From NCBI RefSeq assembly GCF_019336435.1, contig NZ_JAHWXQ010000001.1, positions 1,302,001-1,366,000 on the forward strand: DNA of 64,000 nucleotides, in the 5' to 3' direction. The notes under the pieces were generated by a model, which did not search any database, had not been told where the DNA came from, and saw nothing but the letters and a program-made list of their open reading frames with translations. A program made the translations under genes and the position numbers. Origin of the DNA: Pontibacter populi. Its GTDB lineage: Bacteria; Bacteroidota; Bacteroidia; Cytophagales; Hymenobacteraceae. Positions within the stretch are counted from its first letter, which is position 1. The number at the start of each line of letters is the position of its first letter. Positions 36,012 through 44,273 of this stretch are shown here, one piece after another.

Positions 36012-36737
36012 TTATTGTTTCACCTGGTAATTATATACCTGCACGGCCTGCGTCAGCTTATCTTTCTGGAACAGGTTAAAGACCAGCTGTGCTCCTAACA
36101 CGCCTGCCCCGGCATACAGCACCGGCGAAAGATTGACTGAACCATCGGCAGTGCGCTGAGAGTTTGCCACACCCAGTGCCATCAGGCCGGCGCCTACAAT
36201 GGTAACACCGGTTCCTATAACTTTTTCGCGCCTGTATTTTTGCAGCAACGTTACGCTGGCAGCATTATCGCTGAGGGCCTGCTCCAGGTTTTCCTGGTTA
36301 AAGTGGTACAAAGGGCCGCCATCTTTAGAGAAGTAATAAATGCGCTTGCGGCTGGTGCGTGGCATGCCATACCCATAGCCGTAACCATAAGGCGAGTAGC
36401 CATAGCTATCATAAGTGGTACGCGATGTGTAGAATTTCTCGATGCGTGGCCCTTCCAGTATGCGTTTGGCAAAGGCTTCGGTGCTGTTGCCGGGCTCTAC
36501 ACGTGCATAATATCCGTCGTCATTCTGGAAGGCGCTGATCATGGCAGGGCTGTACCGCAGCGAGTCGTCCAGCAGGAAGTAATTGGCCTTAAATAACGGC
36601 GACTTGAGCTGTATCTTTCGGGCCTGCACCACTTGTCCGTCCTGTAGTTTTATAAAGTACGGTTTTGTGTTCTGTGCAACGGCATCTAAGCCAGCTATAA
36701 GGCAGAGTAAAAGCAGCAGACAAAATTGTTTTTTCAT
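36012..36737 (-). CDS. Hypothetical exported protein
   Basis: Not recognised. 241 aa with a signal peptide (about residues 1-21, ending DAVAQ). A Tyr/Gly-rich stretch, YGYSPYGYGYGYGMPR, lies at the centre, a strand-rich N-terminal region before it, and two hydrophobic helices follow near residues 172-222. Lies between the GNAT/102-aa pair and the hydrolase on the same strand. Confidence 0.7.
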   Translation of the reverse strand: MKKQFCLLLLLCLIAGLDAVAQNTKPYFIKLQDGQVVQARKIQLKSPLFKANYFLLDDSLRYSPAMISAFQNDDGYYARVEPGNSTEAFAKRILEGPRIEKFYTSRTTYDSYGYSPYGYGYGYGMPRTSRKRIYYFSKDGGPLYHFNQENLEQALSDNAASVTLLQKYRREKVIGTGVTIVGAGLMALGVANSQRTADGSVNLSPVLYAGAGVLGAQLVFNLFQKDKLTQAVQVYNYQVKQ

Positions 36738-36792
36738 ATGGATGCGCTGTAAACTATAACTACTAACGAATATATGCAGCTAAAGTATTGTA

Positions 36793-37101
36793 TTAGTTAA
36801 AAAGCAGGATCAGCATAACGGGTAAGCCAAGCAAACCCAGGTAAACCCATCTCATAAGCTGAGGCCTGTATTTGTTCGGAACCATGTTGCTTACGACCAT
36901 AACGGCTATCAGCATACATAGCAGGTATAAAAGTATAAAAACCACCGCTTTTACCCAATTTGGCACTACGGTATTCTCTTCCTGCAACTGGTTGCTTTCA
37001 CCGATCCCCGATAGCAGGTAGCTCAGGCCCAGATACACCACCACCTCAAACAGGATAAAGTAAAACAGCCATACCCAGAAACTAAGTTTACTTCGTTCCA
37101 T
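36793..37101 (-). CDS. Small membrane protein, unknown function
   Basis: Not recognised. 102 aa with three hydrophobic segments (FWVWLFYFILFEVVVYLGLS, a second near residues 50-72, and one at the C-terminus). Its start overlaps the stop of the acetyltransferase upstream by one base (TAATG), so it is translationally coupled to it. Confidence 0.75.
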   Translation of the reverse strand: MERSKLSFWVWLFYFILFEVVVYLGLSYLLSGIGESNQLQEENTVVPNWVKAVVFILLYLLCMLIAVMVVSNMVPNKYRPQLMRWVYLGLLGLPVMLILLFN

Positions 37102-37529
37102 TACAGTGATTTATAAAAGTGGTAGCTCTTAATATGAAAGCCTTCCCGGAAATAGAACCGGTGCGCTGCGTTATTGGAAGTATAAGCATCCAGCATAATG
37201 GTCTGGCAGTTCTCGTTTATAGCCAACTGGTGCATCCAGTCCGATAATTGCTTGCCCAACTCCTGCGACCTGTAAGCTGCGTCAACTATAAAATTATCGA
37301 TCTCCAGGTATTTGCCGCTGTATAGTTTTGTATTGACCCAGAAACCAGACAAGCCCAGGCATTTTTCATCCTTAAATATAGCAACCATACGGTAACCATT
37401 CGGAAGCATCTGGTTGAGCAGCTGTTTGTATTGTGCGGCCTCCATAGTTGGGTTAAGTTGCTGAATCAAGGCATGCTGCTCCAGCATGTCGGGCAGGGTA
37501 GTAAGCTCTCTGATAATAAAGCTGGGCAT
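37101..37529 (-). CDS. GNAT family N-acetyltransferase
   Basis: 142 aa. The acetyl-CoA-binding region is IVDAAYRSQELGKQLSDW, followed by TIMLDAYTSNNAAHRFYFRE and GFHIKSYHF, the usual GNAT C-terminal pattern. Substrate unknown. Overlaps the downstream membrane protein by one base. Upstream, between 37530 and 37744, lies an inverted repeat ATAGGTA/TACCTAT (37612-37629) that could be an operator. Confidence 0.88.
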   Translation of the reverse strand: MPSFIIRELTTLPDMLEQHALIQQLNPTMEAAQYKQLLNQMLPNGYRMVAIFKDEKCLGLSGFWVNTKLYSGKYLEIDNFIVDAAYRSQELGKQLSDWMHQLAINENCQTIMLDAYTSNNAAHRFYFREGFHIKSYHFYKSL

Positions 37530-37744
37530 AAGAGGTTGGATCTGAAAATTTACCAGTTTGAAGGCACTTGCTAAGCTATAAAAATTCCGGAAATAGGCCG
37601 AACACTCTAATATAGGTATTTTTACCTATTAACTGTATTGTGCTCAATTGTATAATTATTTGGAGGAATGCATGGCATAACCTTTAGATTTTGAAACAAT
37701 CTACCCTATAGTGCCCGTTTAAAATACCAGAAGATAGTAGGGAT

Positions 37745-37972
37745 ATGAGATTACTGAGGAATATTGAATTAGATAAATATAATTTTACTGGAAATAATAG
37801 TAAGCGAAAGATCTATAGCATAGGCTACGAAGATCTTACGACGCTTATCTATTACCAGGATACTAAAAGTAAATTTACGCTGGTAGTTGCCAAAAACGAC
37901 GACCCGCCGTTAATACTGGAAAAGAAGATATCCAGAGCAGAAGCATTCAGATTAATGAACACCCGGCCTTAG
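37745..37972 (+). CDS. Small hypothetical protein
   Basis: Not recognised. 75 aa, ATG start; basic and strand-rich (KIYSIGYEDLTTLIYYQD). Cytoplasmic by composition. A strong terminator lies 55 bases downstream. Confidence 0.6.
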   Translation: MRLLRNIELDKYNFTGNNSKRKIYSIGYEDLTTLIYYQDTKSKFTLVVAKNDDPPLILEKKISRAEAFRLMNTRP

Positions 37973-38026
37973 CTGCCGAACAATGCCAGCAACAAGAATT
38001 AATTAAGGACATACAACTATAGATTT

Positions 38027-38057
38027 AAAAAGCAGGGAGCGATCTTCCTGCTTTTTT
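38027..38057 (+). terminator. Terminator after the 75-aa gene
   Basis: AAAAAGCAGG/CCTGCTTTTT stem with a 10-base loop and a T-run. Confidence 0.85.
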
Positions 38058-38078
38058 GCTTTACCCGTAAGTTGCTAT

Positions 38079-38258
38079 ATGACCAGGTACAATAAATATT
38101 ACACCATTGCGATTGTAGGGGCTATCGTTACTTTTCTGGTGCAGGTGGTGCTTATGGTTACTGTAGATCCTTACATGGCCGCGGTGCTATCTCCCTTTTA
38201 CCCGGTGTGGGTAATTGTTTTCGTTATAGGCTGGCGCAAACAATATCCGCGCAGGTAA
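38079..38258 (+). CDS. 59-aa membrane protein
   Basis: A short frame, ATG at 38079 to TAA at 38258. The protein starts MTRYNKYYTIAIVGAIVTFL and has two hydrophobic segments joined by DPYMAAVLSPFYPV and a basic C-terminal tail, WRKQYPRR: the topology of a real two-helix membrane protein. No family recognised. It lies between a terminator and the 38381 gene. Confidence 0.5.
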   Translation: MTRYNKYYTIAIVGAIVTFLVQVVLMVTVDPYMAAVLSPFYPVWVIVFVIGWRKQYPRR

Positions 38259-38380
38259 ATTTATAACTATAAACTGTTGCAGGTTAGCTGTTTAAAGGAA
38301 ACAATGGGCAACGATGGCACTATTTTGGCTTTTCTGGGATTATAGTATAAAACCAAAGCCAAAGAAATCAAAGAGTGCCT

Positions 38381-38641
38381 ATGTCTGATCAGGAAATAAT
38401 GACGGATGTTAATCATGTGCAGCACATGTTCCTGCACGTGGAAACCAGCGATGCAGTCTGCATCCTGAACGTAGCCGGCCACCCGTACCGTTTGCGTGAG
38501 TTAATTTACATGATGATCAATAACGGTTGCAGGATATCCCAGACCTCAGCCGACCAGTACAATACGTTCCCCTATGACCAGGAAACTGTAGAAGTGCATG
38601 ATTACATGACCTCTATTATTAAAGCCAAGTTTATAAAGTAA
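38381..38641 (+). CDS. Small hypothetical protein
   Basis: Not recognised. 86 aa from the ATG at 38381 (a GTG two codons upstream is possible). The sequence starts MSDQEIMTDVNHVQHM and has several Met and His residues; probably cytoplasmic. It ends with in-frame tandem stops, TAA CTA TAA CTA TAA, made by the common AACTATAA word, and faces the convergent hsp20 gene through a shared terminator. Confidence 0.65.
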   Translation: MSDQEIMTDVNHVQHMFLHVETSDAVCILNVAGHPYRLRELIYMMINNGCRISQTSADQYNTFPYDQETVEVHDYMTSIIKAKFIK

Positions 38642-38700
38642 CTATAACTATAAAAAAAAGAAGGGCTACTGATTTAGTAGCCCTTCTTTTTTTTATAGTT
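38640..38700. terminator. Bidirectional terminator between the 86-aa gene and hsp20
   Basis: AAAAAAAAGAAGGGCTACT pairs with AGTAGCCCTTCTTTTTTTT around a 5-base loop. The arms extend outward as AACTATA and TATAGTT. The hsp20 stop codon lies inside the outer arm. Confidence 0.85.
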
Positions 38701-39079
38701 GTTTAATTTCGATTTCTTTCGGCCTGATGGCTGCACTGTGATAAGGTAGCCTTACCTGTAGTTTCCCATCCTGGTATACTGCCTCGATGTTGCTAATATT
38801 TACCTGTGGTGGTATTACAAACACCCGGTTAAACATAGGCACAGTAAGTTCAGGATTGTCGTGGCTGTGCAGCAGCGAGTAAATCGTAAGCTGGTTATTA
38901 TGCACCATTACTTTAAATGACTCCGGCGTAACACTGGCAGCCCAAACTTTTATAACTGCTCCTTTTTTATACTTCGCTACCGTAACATTTGTCTCGCTGA
39001 TACCACCTGCAACTGTGTTGAACAGGTTAAGGTGCTGCGCTACATTTTTCAGAAAATCATTATTATTAATCAGGTTCAT
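38693..39079 (-). CDS. Hsp20/alpha-crystallin family small heat-shock protein
   Basis: 128 aa. The alpha-crystallin domain is recognisable in VKVMVHNNQLTIYSLL-like FKVMVHNNQLTIYSLL, then FNRVFVIPPQVNISNIEA and DGKLQVRLPYH, the conserved C-terminal strand motif. It acts as an ATP-independent holdase. A strong ribosome binding site, AGAGGAGGAAGG, lies upstream of the ATG; this is unusual in this window and suggests high translation on induction. The stop codon is formed by CAA CTA TAA. Confidence 0.85.
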   Translation of the reverse strand: MNLINNNDFLKNVAQHLNLFNTVAGGISETNVTVAKYKKGAVIKVWAASVTPESFKVMVHNNQLTIYSLLHSHDNPELTVPMFNRVFVIPPQVNISNIEAVYQDGKLQVRLPYHSAAIRPKEIEIKQL

Positions 39080-39626
39080 GTCCTTCCTCCTCTAATCTAA
39101 ATCTTATATTACCAGATGCAAACCACGTGCCATACCTGTAAGTTTAAAACCTGAGTTAACTGTTTGTCAATATGACTTGCCAGCACCTGATACTATAGAT
39201 TTCTGTAGCCATTCTGGCAGCTTTGGGGAGCAATATAGTTCAATTTTGTATTAAAACTAAGCTGTTCCCGTAATAACTAAACTATAACAACAGATGCCCT
39301 TAAAGTTTGTTAGTGCACGCTGCTAACGCAACACCAAAACGCTGAATTATAGTTTAAAAAGGGCAGCATATAGTTTCCCAGTTCCCACTCCTTTTTCCCA
39401 ACTATGGAATATTAGGTATATATAATTGTAGCCTCCACCTGAAAGTAAAAATAAAGTTATAACATAGGTAAATTATAGTTTATTTTCTAACACACTGATT
39501 GTCAGATGTATTTATGGTTTATATTAGCGATGATAACTGGTGTGACAAGGCAGAGAATGTTACCTATATAGTAAAATAAACGGGTGGCATACTTATTTCA
39601 TATAGGCTGATAGTCAACAGTATTAT
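39080..39626. other. Intergenic region between hsp20 and a T9SS protein gene
   Basis: 547 bases with no credible gene. It holds the divergent promoters and several copies of the AACTATA/TATAGTT word (for example near 39282, 39350, 39470). No terminator, tRNA or known RNA motif was recognised. Confidence 0.5.
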
Positions 39627-41336
39627 ATGAAACAATTTTACATTACCCTCTTCACTTTCCTGGTTTTCACTTTCTCAGCATCTGCCCAGGTATTGCTTCA
39701 CCACGAAAATTTTAACCAAAATACTCAGGGTACTCTTACCGGAGTTGTTGCTAATCCGGCAGGCTCATGGGTAGGTTCTAGTGCAATTCCTAGCACATTG
39801 CCACAATCATCAAGAGGTGGATATGCAAGAACCAATGCGAATGGTACAAAGAGGCTCTCCATCGCTTTTTCTACTTTAGGTTATAGCAATGCTACTATTA
39901 CCTGGGAGCAGTTCAGGAACAACTTTAAAAATACAAATTTCCCGCTTACAAGTGTGGTAGAGCTTCAATACAGCGTAAATAGCGGCGTAACCCGCACTAC
40001 TTTTTATAAGACTACTAACAATACCAACGACATCTGGAATAAGGTAAACAATGGTACCCCCATAGCCTTACCTGCAGTTGCTATGGGCATGCCTGAAGTT
40101 AGAATTTACTGGCAGATAACTTTTACCAATGAAAGCAACGAAACAGCGTACTATGCCATCGACGATGTTACTGTAATTGGTACGCCGGAAACAGGAATTT
40201 CTACATTTGATTGGACTACACGCCCGGTAGATGAGAACCCTTTTGTCGCTTCTGGTACCACTTCAGCTACGCCTTATTTAGTTGACGGCATAACGATGCG
40301 CTGGTCTTCGGCTTTAAGCAATGGCGTATCGTACGAATCTACTAAAGTTGATAATAAGACTTATAAGGCAGGCACAAAGTCGTTTACGCTGGTGCAGTTA
40401 AGCAAAGCTACCACAGCAGGTTCCGTTATACAGCTAGATCTTAATCAACCTGTTGAGGACCTGACGTTCACTGTTTTTGATGTGGACGTAGCCCAGAACC
40501 AGTTTACAGATAAGCTAACTATAACAGGCTATTACAACGGCACACCGGTACAGCTGGTAAAGAACAAGGTAAAGACTACATCAAATAACCAGTTTGCCTC
40601 TTCTGCTTTAACAGGCCTGACTGCAACAGACAACACTTCTGGTGAAGGAGATGTGACGGTTAGTTTCCCTCAGCCGGTTACACGTGTTGTAATTCAGTAT
40701 AGCAACGCATCAGCTACTCAGAATGCGAATGGTCGCCAGGGCATGGCCATCCATAATATATCGTGGAGAAAAGAGCAGGTTATTGCGCCGCTGCCTGTGG
40801 AGCTGGTGTCGTTTAAAGCAAAGCGCGAGCAAAACACTACTATACTTACCTGGGCTACGGCCTCTGAAAAGAACAACGACCGGTTTGATGTAGAGCGTAG
40901 CCAGGACGGCAAGCACTTCAGCAAAATTGGCGAGATAACAGGCAACGGAAACAGCAATCGTACGCTGAACTACACCTACACCGATAACAGACCGGCAACA
41001 GGTGTGAGCTACTACCGTTTGCGCCAGGTTGATTATGATGGCACTATTGAATTCTCTAAAACTATAACGGTAAATTTTGCGGCACCAAAAGCAGGAGCCG
41101 CCATTGCACAGGTCTTCCCGACTGTAGCCACAGACCAGGTAACTATAGCTTTCACTACTGCTGCCGGCACCACCGATGTAGCCATTGTGGATGCTTCCGG
41201 CAGAACTATAGCAATGTTCGCCCAGGTAGCAGACTTCGAGAAAGTAGTTCCGGTTCAGAACCTGCAGGCAGGTATCTACTTTGTAACTGTAACCAACGGG
41301 CAGGTACGCGAAACGTATCGTTTCCTGAAAAAGTAA
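39627..41336 (+). CDS. Secreted protein with T9SS type A sorting domain
   Basis: 569 aa. Signal peptide ends at SASAQ. The N-terminal domain (ENFNQNTQGTL, YYAIDDVTVIG) resembles a carbohydrate- or protein-binding jelly roll, and a second beta domain with PVEDLTFTVFDVD comes next. A PLPVELVSFKAKREQ segment and TASEKNNDRFDVERS linker are shared with the IPT protein at 5170. The C-terminal sorting domain ends in GIYFVTVTNGQVRETYRFLK. No catalytic motif seen. Likely secreted to the surface or medium. Confidence 0.85.
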   Translation: MKQFYITLFTFLVFTFSASAQVLLHHENFNQNTQGTLTGVVANPAGSWVGSSAIPSTLPQSSRGGYARTNANGTKRLSIAFSTLGYSNATITWEQFRNNFKNTNFPLTSVVELQYSVNSGVTRTTFYKTTNNTNDIWNKVNNGTPIALPAVAMGMPEVRIYWQITFTNESNETAYYAIDDVTVIGTPETGISTFDWTTRPVDENPFVASGTTSATPYLVDGITMRWSSALSNGVSYESTKVDNKTYKAGTKSFTLVQLSKATTAGSVIQLDLNQPVEDLTFTVFDVDVAQNQFTDKLTITGYYNGTPVQLVKNKVKTTSNNQFASSALTGLTATDNTSGEGDVTVSFPQPVTRVVIQYSNASATQNANGRQGMAIHNISWRKEQVIAPLPVELVSFKAKREQNTTILTWATASEKNNDRFDVERSQDGKHFSKIGEITGNGNSNRTLNYTYTDNRPATGVSYYRLRQVDYDGTIEFSKTITVNFAAPKAGAAIAQVFPTVATDQVTIAFTTAAGTTDVAIVDASGRTIAMFAQVADFEKVVPVQNLQAGIYFVTVTNGQVRETYRFLKK

Positions 41337-41738
41337 TTCATTCGCAGAAACTATTCTAATCTACATAAGGAAAGCCCTGACTATTTTAGCCGGGGTTTTT
41401 TGTAGCATTTTATTCCCGTAAAATCTATGAGGCAAGTGTAGTACAATACTTGTTTAACCAGCTTTCAGGCTTCCCAGAATTTGTACTTCCTGTAATTTAT
41501 AAAGCAACCTTATTACTCAACCAAATATTAGTGTTATAAACTATAACATATCGCGTAGTTTATAGTTTAGCAGGTAAGCATCCTTACAACGTATTTAATA
41601 GTAAGTATTATGTGCTTTCTGAGATGGCGTTTGATCCCGAACTAAGATTGTAACAGTGACAATCTTAGTTTATAGTTGTTTGTTGAAGGCACCTATGCAG
41701 TAAGAGGTAGCGTTTGCTGATTTAGTTTTTAATTCTTT
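41337..41738. other. Intergenic region with a perfect 12-bp inverted repeat
   Basis: 402 bases without a gene. AACTAAGATTGT (41640-41651) and ACAATCTTAGTT (41659-41670) form a perfect 12-bp stem with a 7-base loop, followed by TATAGTT and no T-run, so it looks more like an operator or RNA hairpin than a terminator. It lies 69 bases before the next gene. The rest is AT-rich. Confidence 0.5.
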
Positions 41739-42161
41739 ATGATCTTAACATATTTCCAGAATCACGTTGTAACTATAACTTATGACGAAGAGCTGCAGCT
41801 TGGCAAAGCTGTCTGGAAGGGTTTTCTGTCCAGTTCAGAGTTTAGAGAGGCAATTGAGATATGCGTGCAACTGATGGAGGAGCACAAGCCTTTGCGTTGG
41901 CTTGGAGATAACCGCAAGCTCCGCGCCATCCGTAAAGCAGACCAGGAATGGTTTGCTGAAAGTATATTTCCAAAACTGGCAGCCAGTACGCTGCGCCGTA
42001 ATGGGGCTATCGTTTCCGAAGACCTGTTTAACCGCATGGCTGTTGAGCAGCTCGTAAAGCGTGCTAAAAAGCTGGGCGATATGGTGATCAAAGAATTTGA
42101 TAACGAGGATGAAGCAATAGCCTGGATAAAAGAACCTATAACCTTACAAGAACAGGCATAA
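41739..42161 (+). CDS. Conserved small protein, STAS/SpoIIAA-like
   Basis: 140 aa. Pattern FQNHVVTITYDEELQLGKAVW, then helices (EFREAIEICVQLMEEH) and ending NEDEAIAWIKE. It has the same architecture as the 139-aa product at 56908-57327, suggesting a paralogous family with a STAS/SpoIIAA-like fold. The fold is inferred; function unknown, possibly regulatory. Confidence 0.65.
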   Translation: MILTYFQNHVVTITYDEELQLGKAVWKGFLSSSEFREAIEICVQLMEEHKPLRWLGDNRKLRAIRKADQEWFAESIFPKLAASTLRRNGAIVSEDLFNRMAVEQLVKRAKKLGDMVIKEFDNEDEAIAWIKEPITLQEQA

Positions 42162-42364
42162 TTTTTTATAATTCTGGTTATGCTTAAATTCCCGCTTTCC
42201 TGGTTGCTTCACAGATAAGTTAGCTCCGCAATTTATTCTTAACATCTTCTACCACTTTGTGATTAAGTGCTAATCCTGTTTTATAGTTGTCCGAGGTTGT
42301 ACTTTTGGCGTATTAACAAAGCAGCATATTTAAACTGCACACTATAAACTATAACTATAAAACG

Positions 42365-43000
42365 ATGAATAGAATGATATTAGGCATGGCCGGCGCCATG
42401 ATGATGACACTGGCCTCGTGCAACGACATGAGCAAGGAAACAGAAGCTAACAGAGACGAAGCAACAGAGGCGACTGCAGATACTGCCGTTGCTTTCGAAA
42501 ACGCCAACTCCCCCGACTCAGCAGCAGATGGAACTATAGTTGACGTTGATGCCAGCGGAGACGCAGACTGGAACAATTTAGACATAGCTAATACAGAGTG
42601 GGAAATGTTTAAAGTCGGGGATATGGAAGTTCGTAGTAATGACGAATACAGCGTTTACTCCCTCGAAGAAAATGTCCTGTTTGATACTGACAAAGCTGAG
42701 ATCAGGAAAGGTGCTGAAGAAAGCCTCAAGGAGATCAGTTCTTCTATAGCAGAACGCAGCAAGAATGGTGCAGTACGTGTTTACGGTTACACCGATGCCA
42801 GAGGAAGCAAAGGTTATAACAAGCAACTGGCCGAGAAGCGCGCCGAAGCTGTAAAGAACTGGTTAGTGAAGAACGGGAACATTAATGCCTCACGTATTTC
42901 TGTGCACCCGGTTGGAGAAGCAAAGCCCGTTGGCTCTAACGAAACAGCCAAAGGCCGCCAGCAAAACCGCCGCGTAGAAATTGCCGTGCGTAACAGCTAA
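42365..43000 (+). CDS. OmpA-family lipoprotein (peptidoglycan-binding)
   Basis: 211 aa. Lipobox MTLASCND (Cys about 19). An acidic, Ala-rich linker of about 80 residues leads to an OmpA_C domain (about residues 100-208) with VLFDTDKAEIRKGAEESL, GYTDARGSKGYNKQLAEKRA, VHPVGEAKPVGSNETAKGR and QQNRRVEIAV. This anchors the lipoprotein to peptidoglycan, in Pal style. Terminator follows at 43024. Confidence 0.9.
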   Translation: MNRMILGMAGAMMMTLASCNDMSKETEANRDEATEATADTAVAFENANSPDSAADGTIVDVDASGDADWNNLDIANTEWEMFKVGDMEVRSNDEYSVYSLEENVLFDTDKAEIRKGAEESLKEISSSIAERSKNGAVRVYGYTDARGSKGYNKQLAEKRAEAVKNWLVKNGNINASRISVHPVGEAKPVGSNETAKGRQQNRRVEIAVRNS

Positions 43001-43023
43001 GCAACTATAAACTATAGTTTGAT

Positions 43024-43058
43024 AAAAGGCACCAGGGAGAGATCTCAGGTGCTTTTTG
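43024..43058 (+). terminator. Terminator after the OmpA-family gene
   Basis: GGCACC and GGTGC(T) arms flanking a short loop, with TTTTTGTTTT after. The stem is imperfect. Confidence 0.6.
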
Positions 43059-43102
43059 TTTTATAGTTCAGACGCTAGCAGGAGCTGCAAAGTTAAAATA
43101 GC

Positions 43103-43927
43103 TTAAGCTGTCGCAAGCATCCTATAGTAATTAGAATCAAATAGTTTTTTAAACAACTCTATAAGATGTTGCTCAGATCTTATATGCATGGTCGATTGAG
43201 TATAAATAGGGAAGTTGTAATAAGGTTCCAAAGTTGAAGCAACTTCTTCTGGTTTATCAGAGCTAATTATAATTTGAGTGTTTGGTCTATTAAAGTGTGT
43301 ATTGATAAGCCTTTTTAGGTGTGGTTCTGTTTTAAAAGAATTACCTATTATGATCACCCGATCACAAACTTTTAGCTGGTATTCTAATTCTAATAAGTTT
43401 GCTGAAAGTACAGAATCCTGTCTAATTGCTGCCTCCTTGCAATTGGGGTCATCATAAATCATTACGGGATTAGAGTTAACAACACCTCTTTCGAGTTTTA
43501 TAGTACTATCGCTGCTTTTAAAGTATTTATAGGAGCCATGTAAATGCGCTATTTTATACTTTGATCTTCTAAAAAGGCTGTTCTCAAAATGGCCATGAAT
43601 AAATCCATCTTTAAGTACAAACTTCCTTTTTAATTCCTCTCCACAGTAATAAGTTAATAAACTGTCAAGTATACCATCATAGTTTGTAGTGCACAGGTAA
43701 AAACTATTAACTTCTTTTGTGTTCAATAACTCATAAAATGACTTACCTAGATTAGGTATAGCGGTATTAATAAGTGAATAACCTCCGTCAGTCTCAAATC
43801 TTGTAAACTGTTTCCCTACTCTCTGCATTGCCAATTTAATTTGAGCAGCGAACAAAACTGAAGTCTCGAAGTGGTTGTCATTGGCACAACCAATAAACTT
43901 ATTGTATACTTTCTGAAAGCCAGCCAA
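43103..43927 (-). pseudogene. SIR2-like protein, C-terminal part (frameshifted gene)
   Basis: 274 codons from a TTG at 43927. SIR2 family motifs are present: YLCTTNYDGILDSLL, IAHLHGSYKYFKSSD (catalytic-type His) and VIIIGNSFKTEPHLKRLI. SIR2-like proteins of this kind are NAD-hydrolysing or NAD-binding parts of anti-phage systems, or act in nucleotide signalling. The N-terminal NAD-binding GSG motif is in the next frame (43899-44123), so the gene looks split by a one-base insertion. The region is clearly more AT-rich than neighbours and has none of the common AACTATA words, which suggests horizontal origin. Confidence 0.75.
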
Positions 43928-44123
43928 CGGCTTCTAATAATTCTTCTCCATGTTTTGTAGGAATGAAATTATTGAAAGGGGACAAAAGTGGTTCAAGCTC
44001 ATTCCAGAGTTTATTTAGTTTAGTTATTTCCTCATATAGTGGGGTGTCATCTTTTGTATAAATAGCTTGAGGCTTAACTATGCCAGCTGTAATATTGTTA
44101 AATCCGCTTCCGACGAAGCACAC
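43899..44123 (-). pseudogene. SIR2-like protein, N-terminal fragment
   Basis: 74 codons from a GTG at 44123. It starts MCFVGSGFNNITAGIVKPQA, with the GSGF nucleotide-binding motif usual at the SIR2 N-terminus. It overlaps the C-terminal fragment by 29 bases in another frame. Dropping one G in the region of 43910-43930 would join EAV to AGFQKVYNKF and give about 340 aa. The start is unusual, because no ATG precedes the GSG motif in frame back to a stop. A programmed frameshift or sequencing error is the alternative. Confidence 0.7.
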
Positions 44124-44237
44124 AATTTTTATCTGTCTTGTTTTTGTGGTGGGGCTAAAAGTTTGATCAATATTATTCCATCCACTGATTGGGAGTCAGC
44201 AGTAACTTAGGAGGGAATTATACTTGGTAGGAAAAAG

Positions 44238-44266
44238 AAGAAGGAGGACAGTGAGTCCTCCTTCTT
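44238..44266 (-). terminator. Terminator after nrdA
   Basis: On the minus strand, AAGAAGGAGGAC and GTCCTCCTTCTT form a perfect 12-bp stem with a 5-base loop, followed by CTTTTTC. It lies 8 bases past the nrdA stop. Confidence 0.85.
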
Positions 44267-44273
44267 TAATTAT

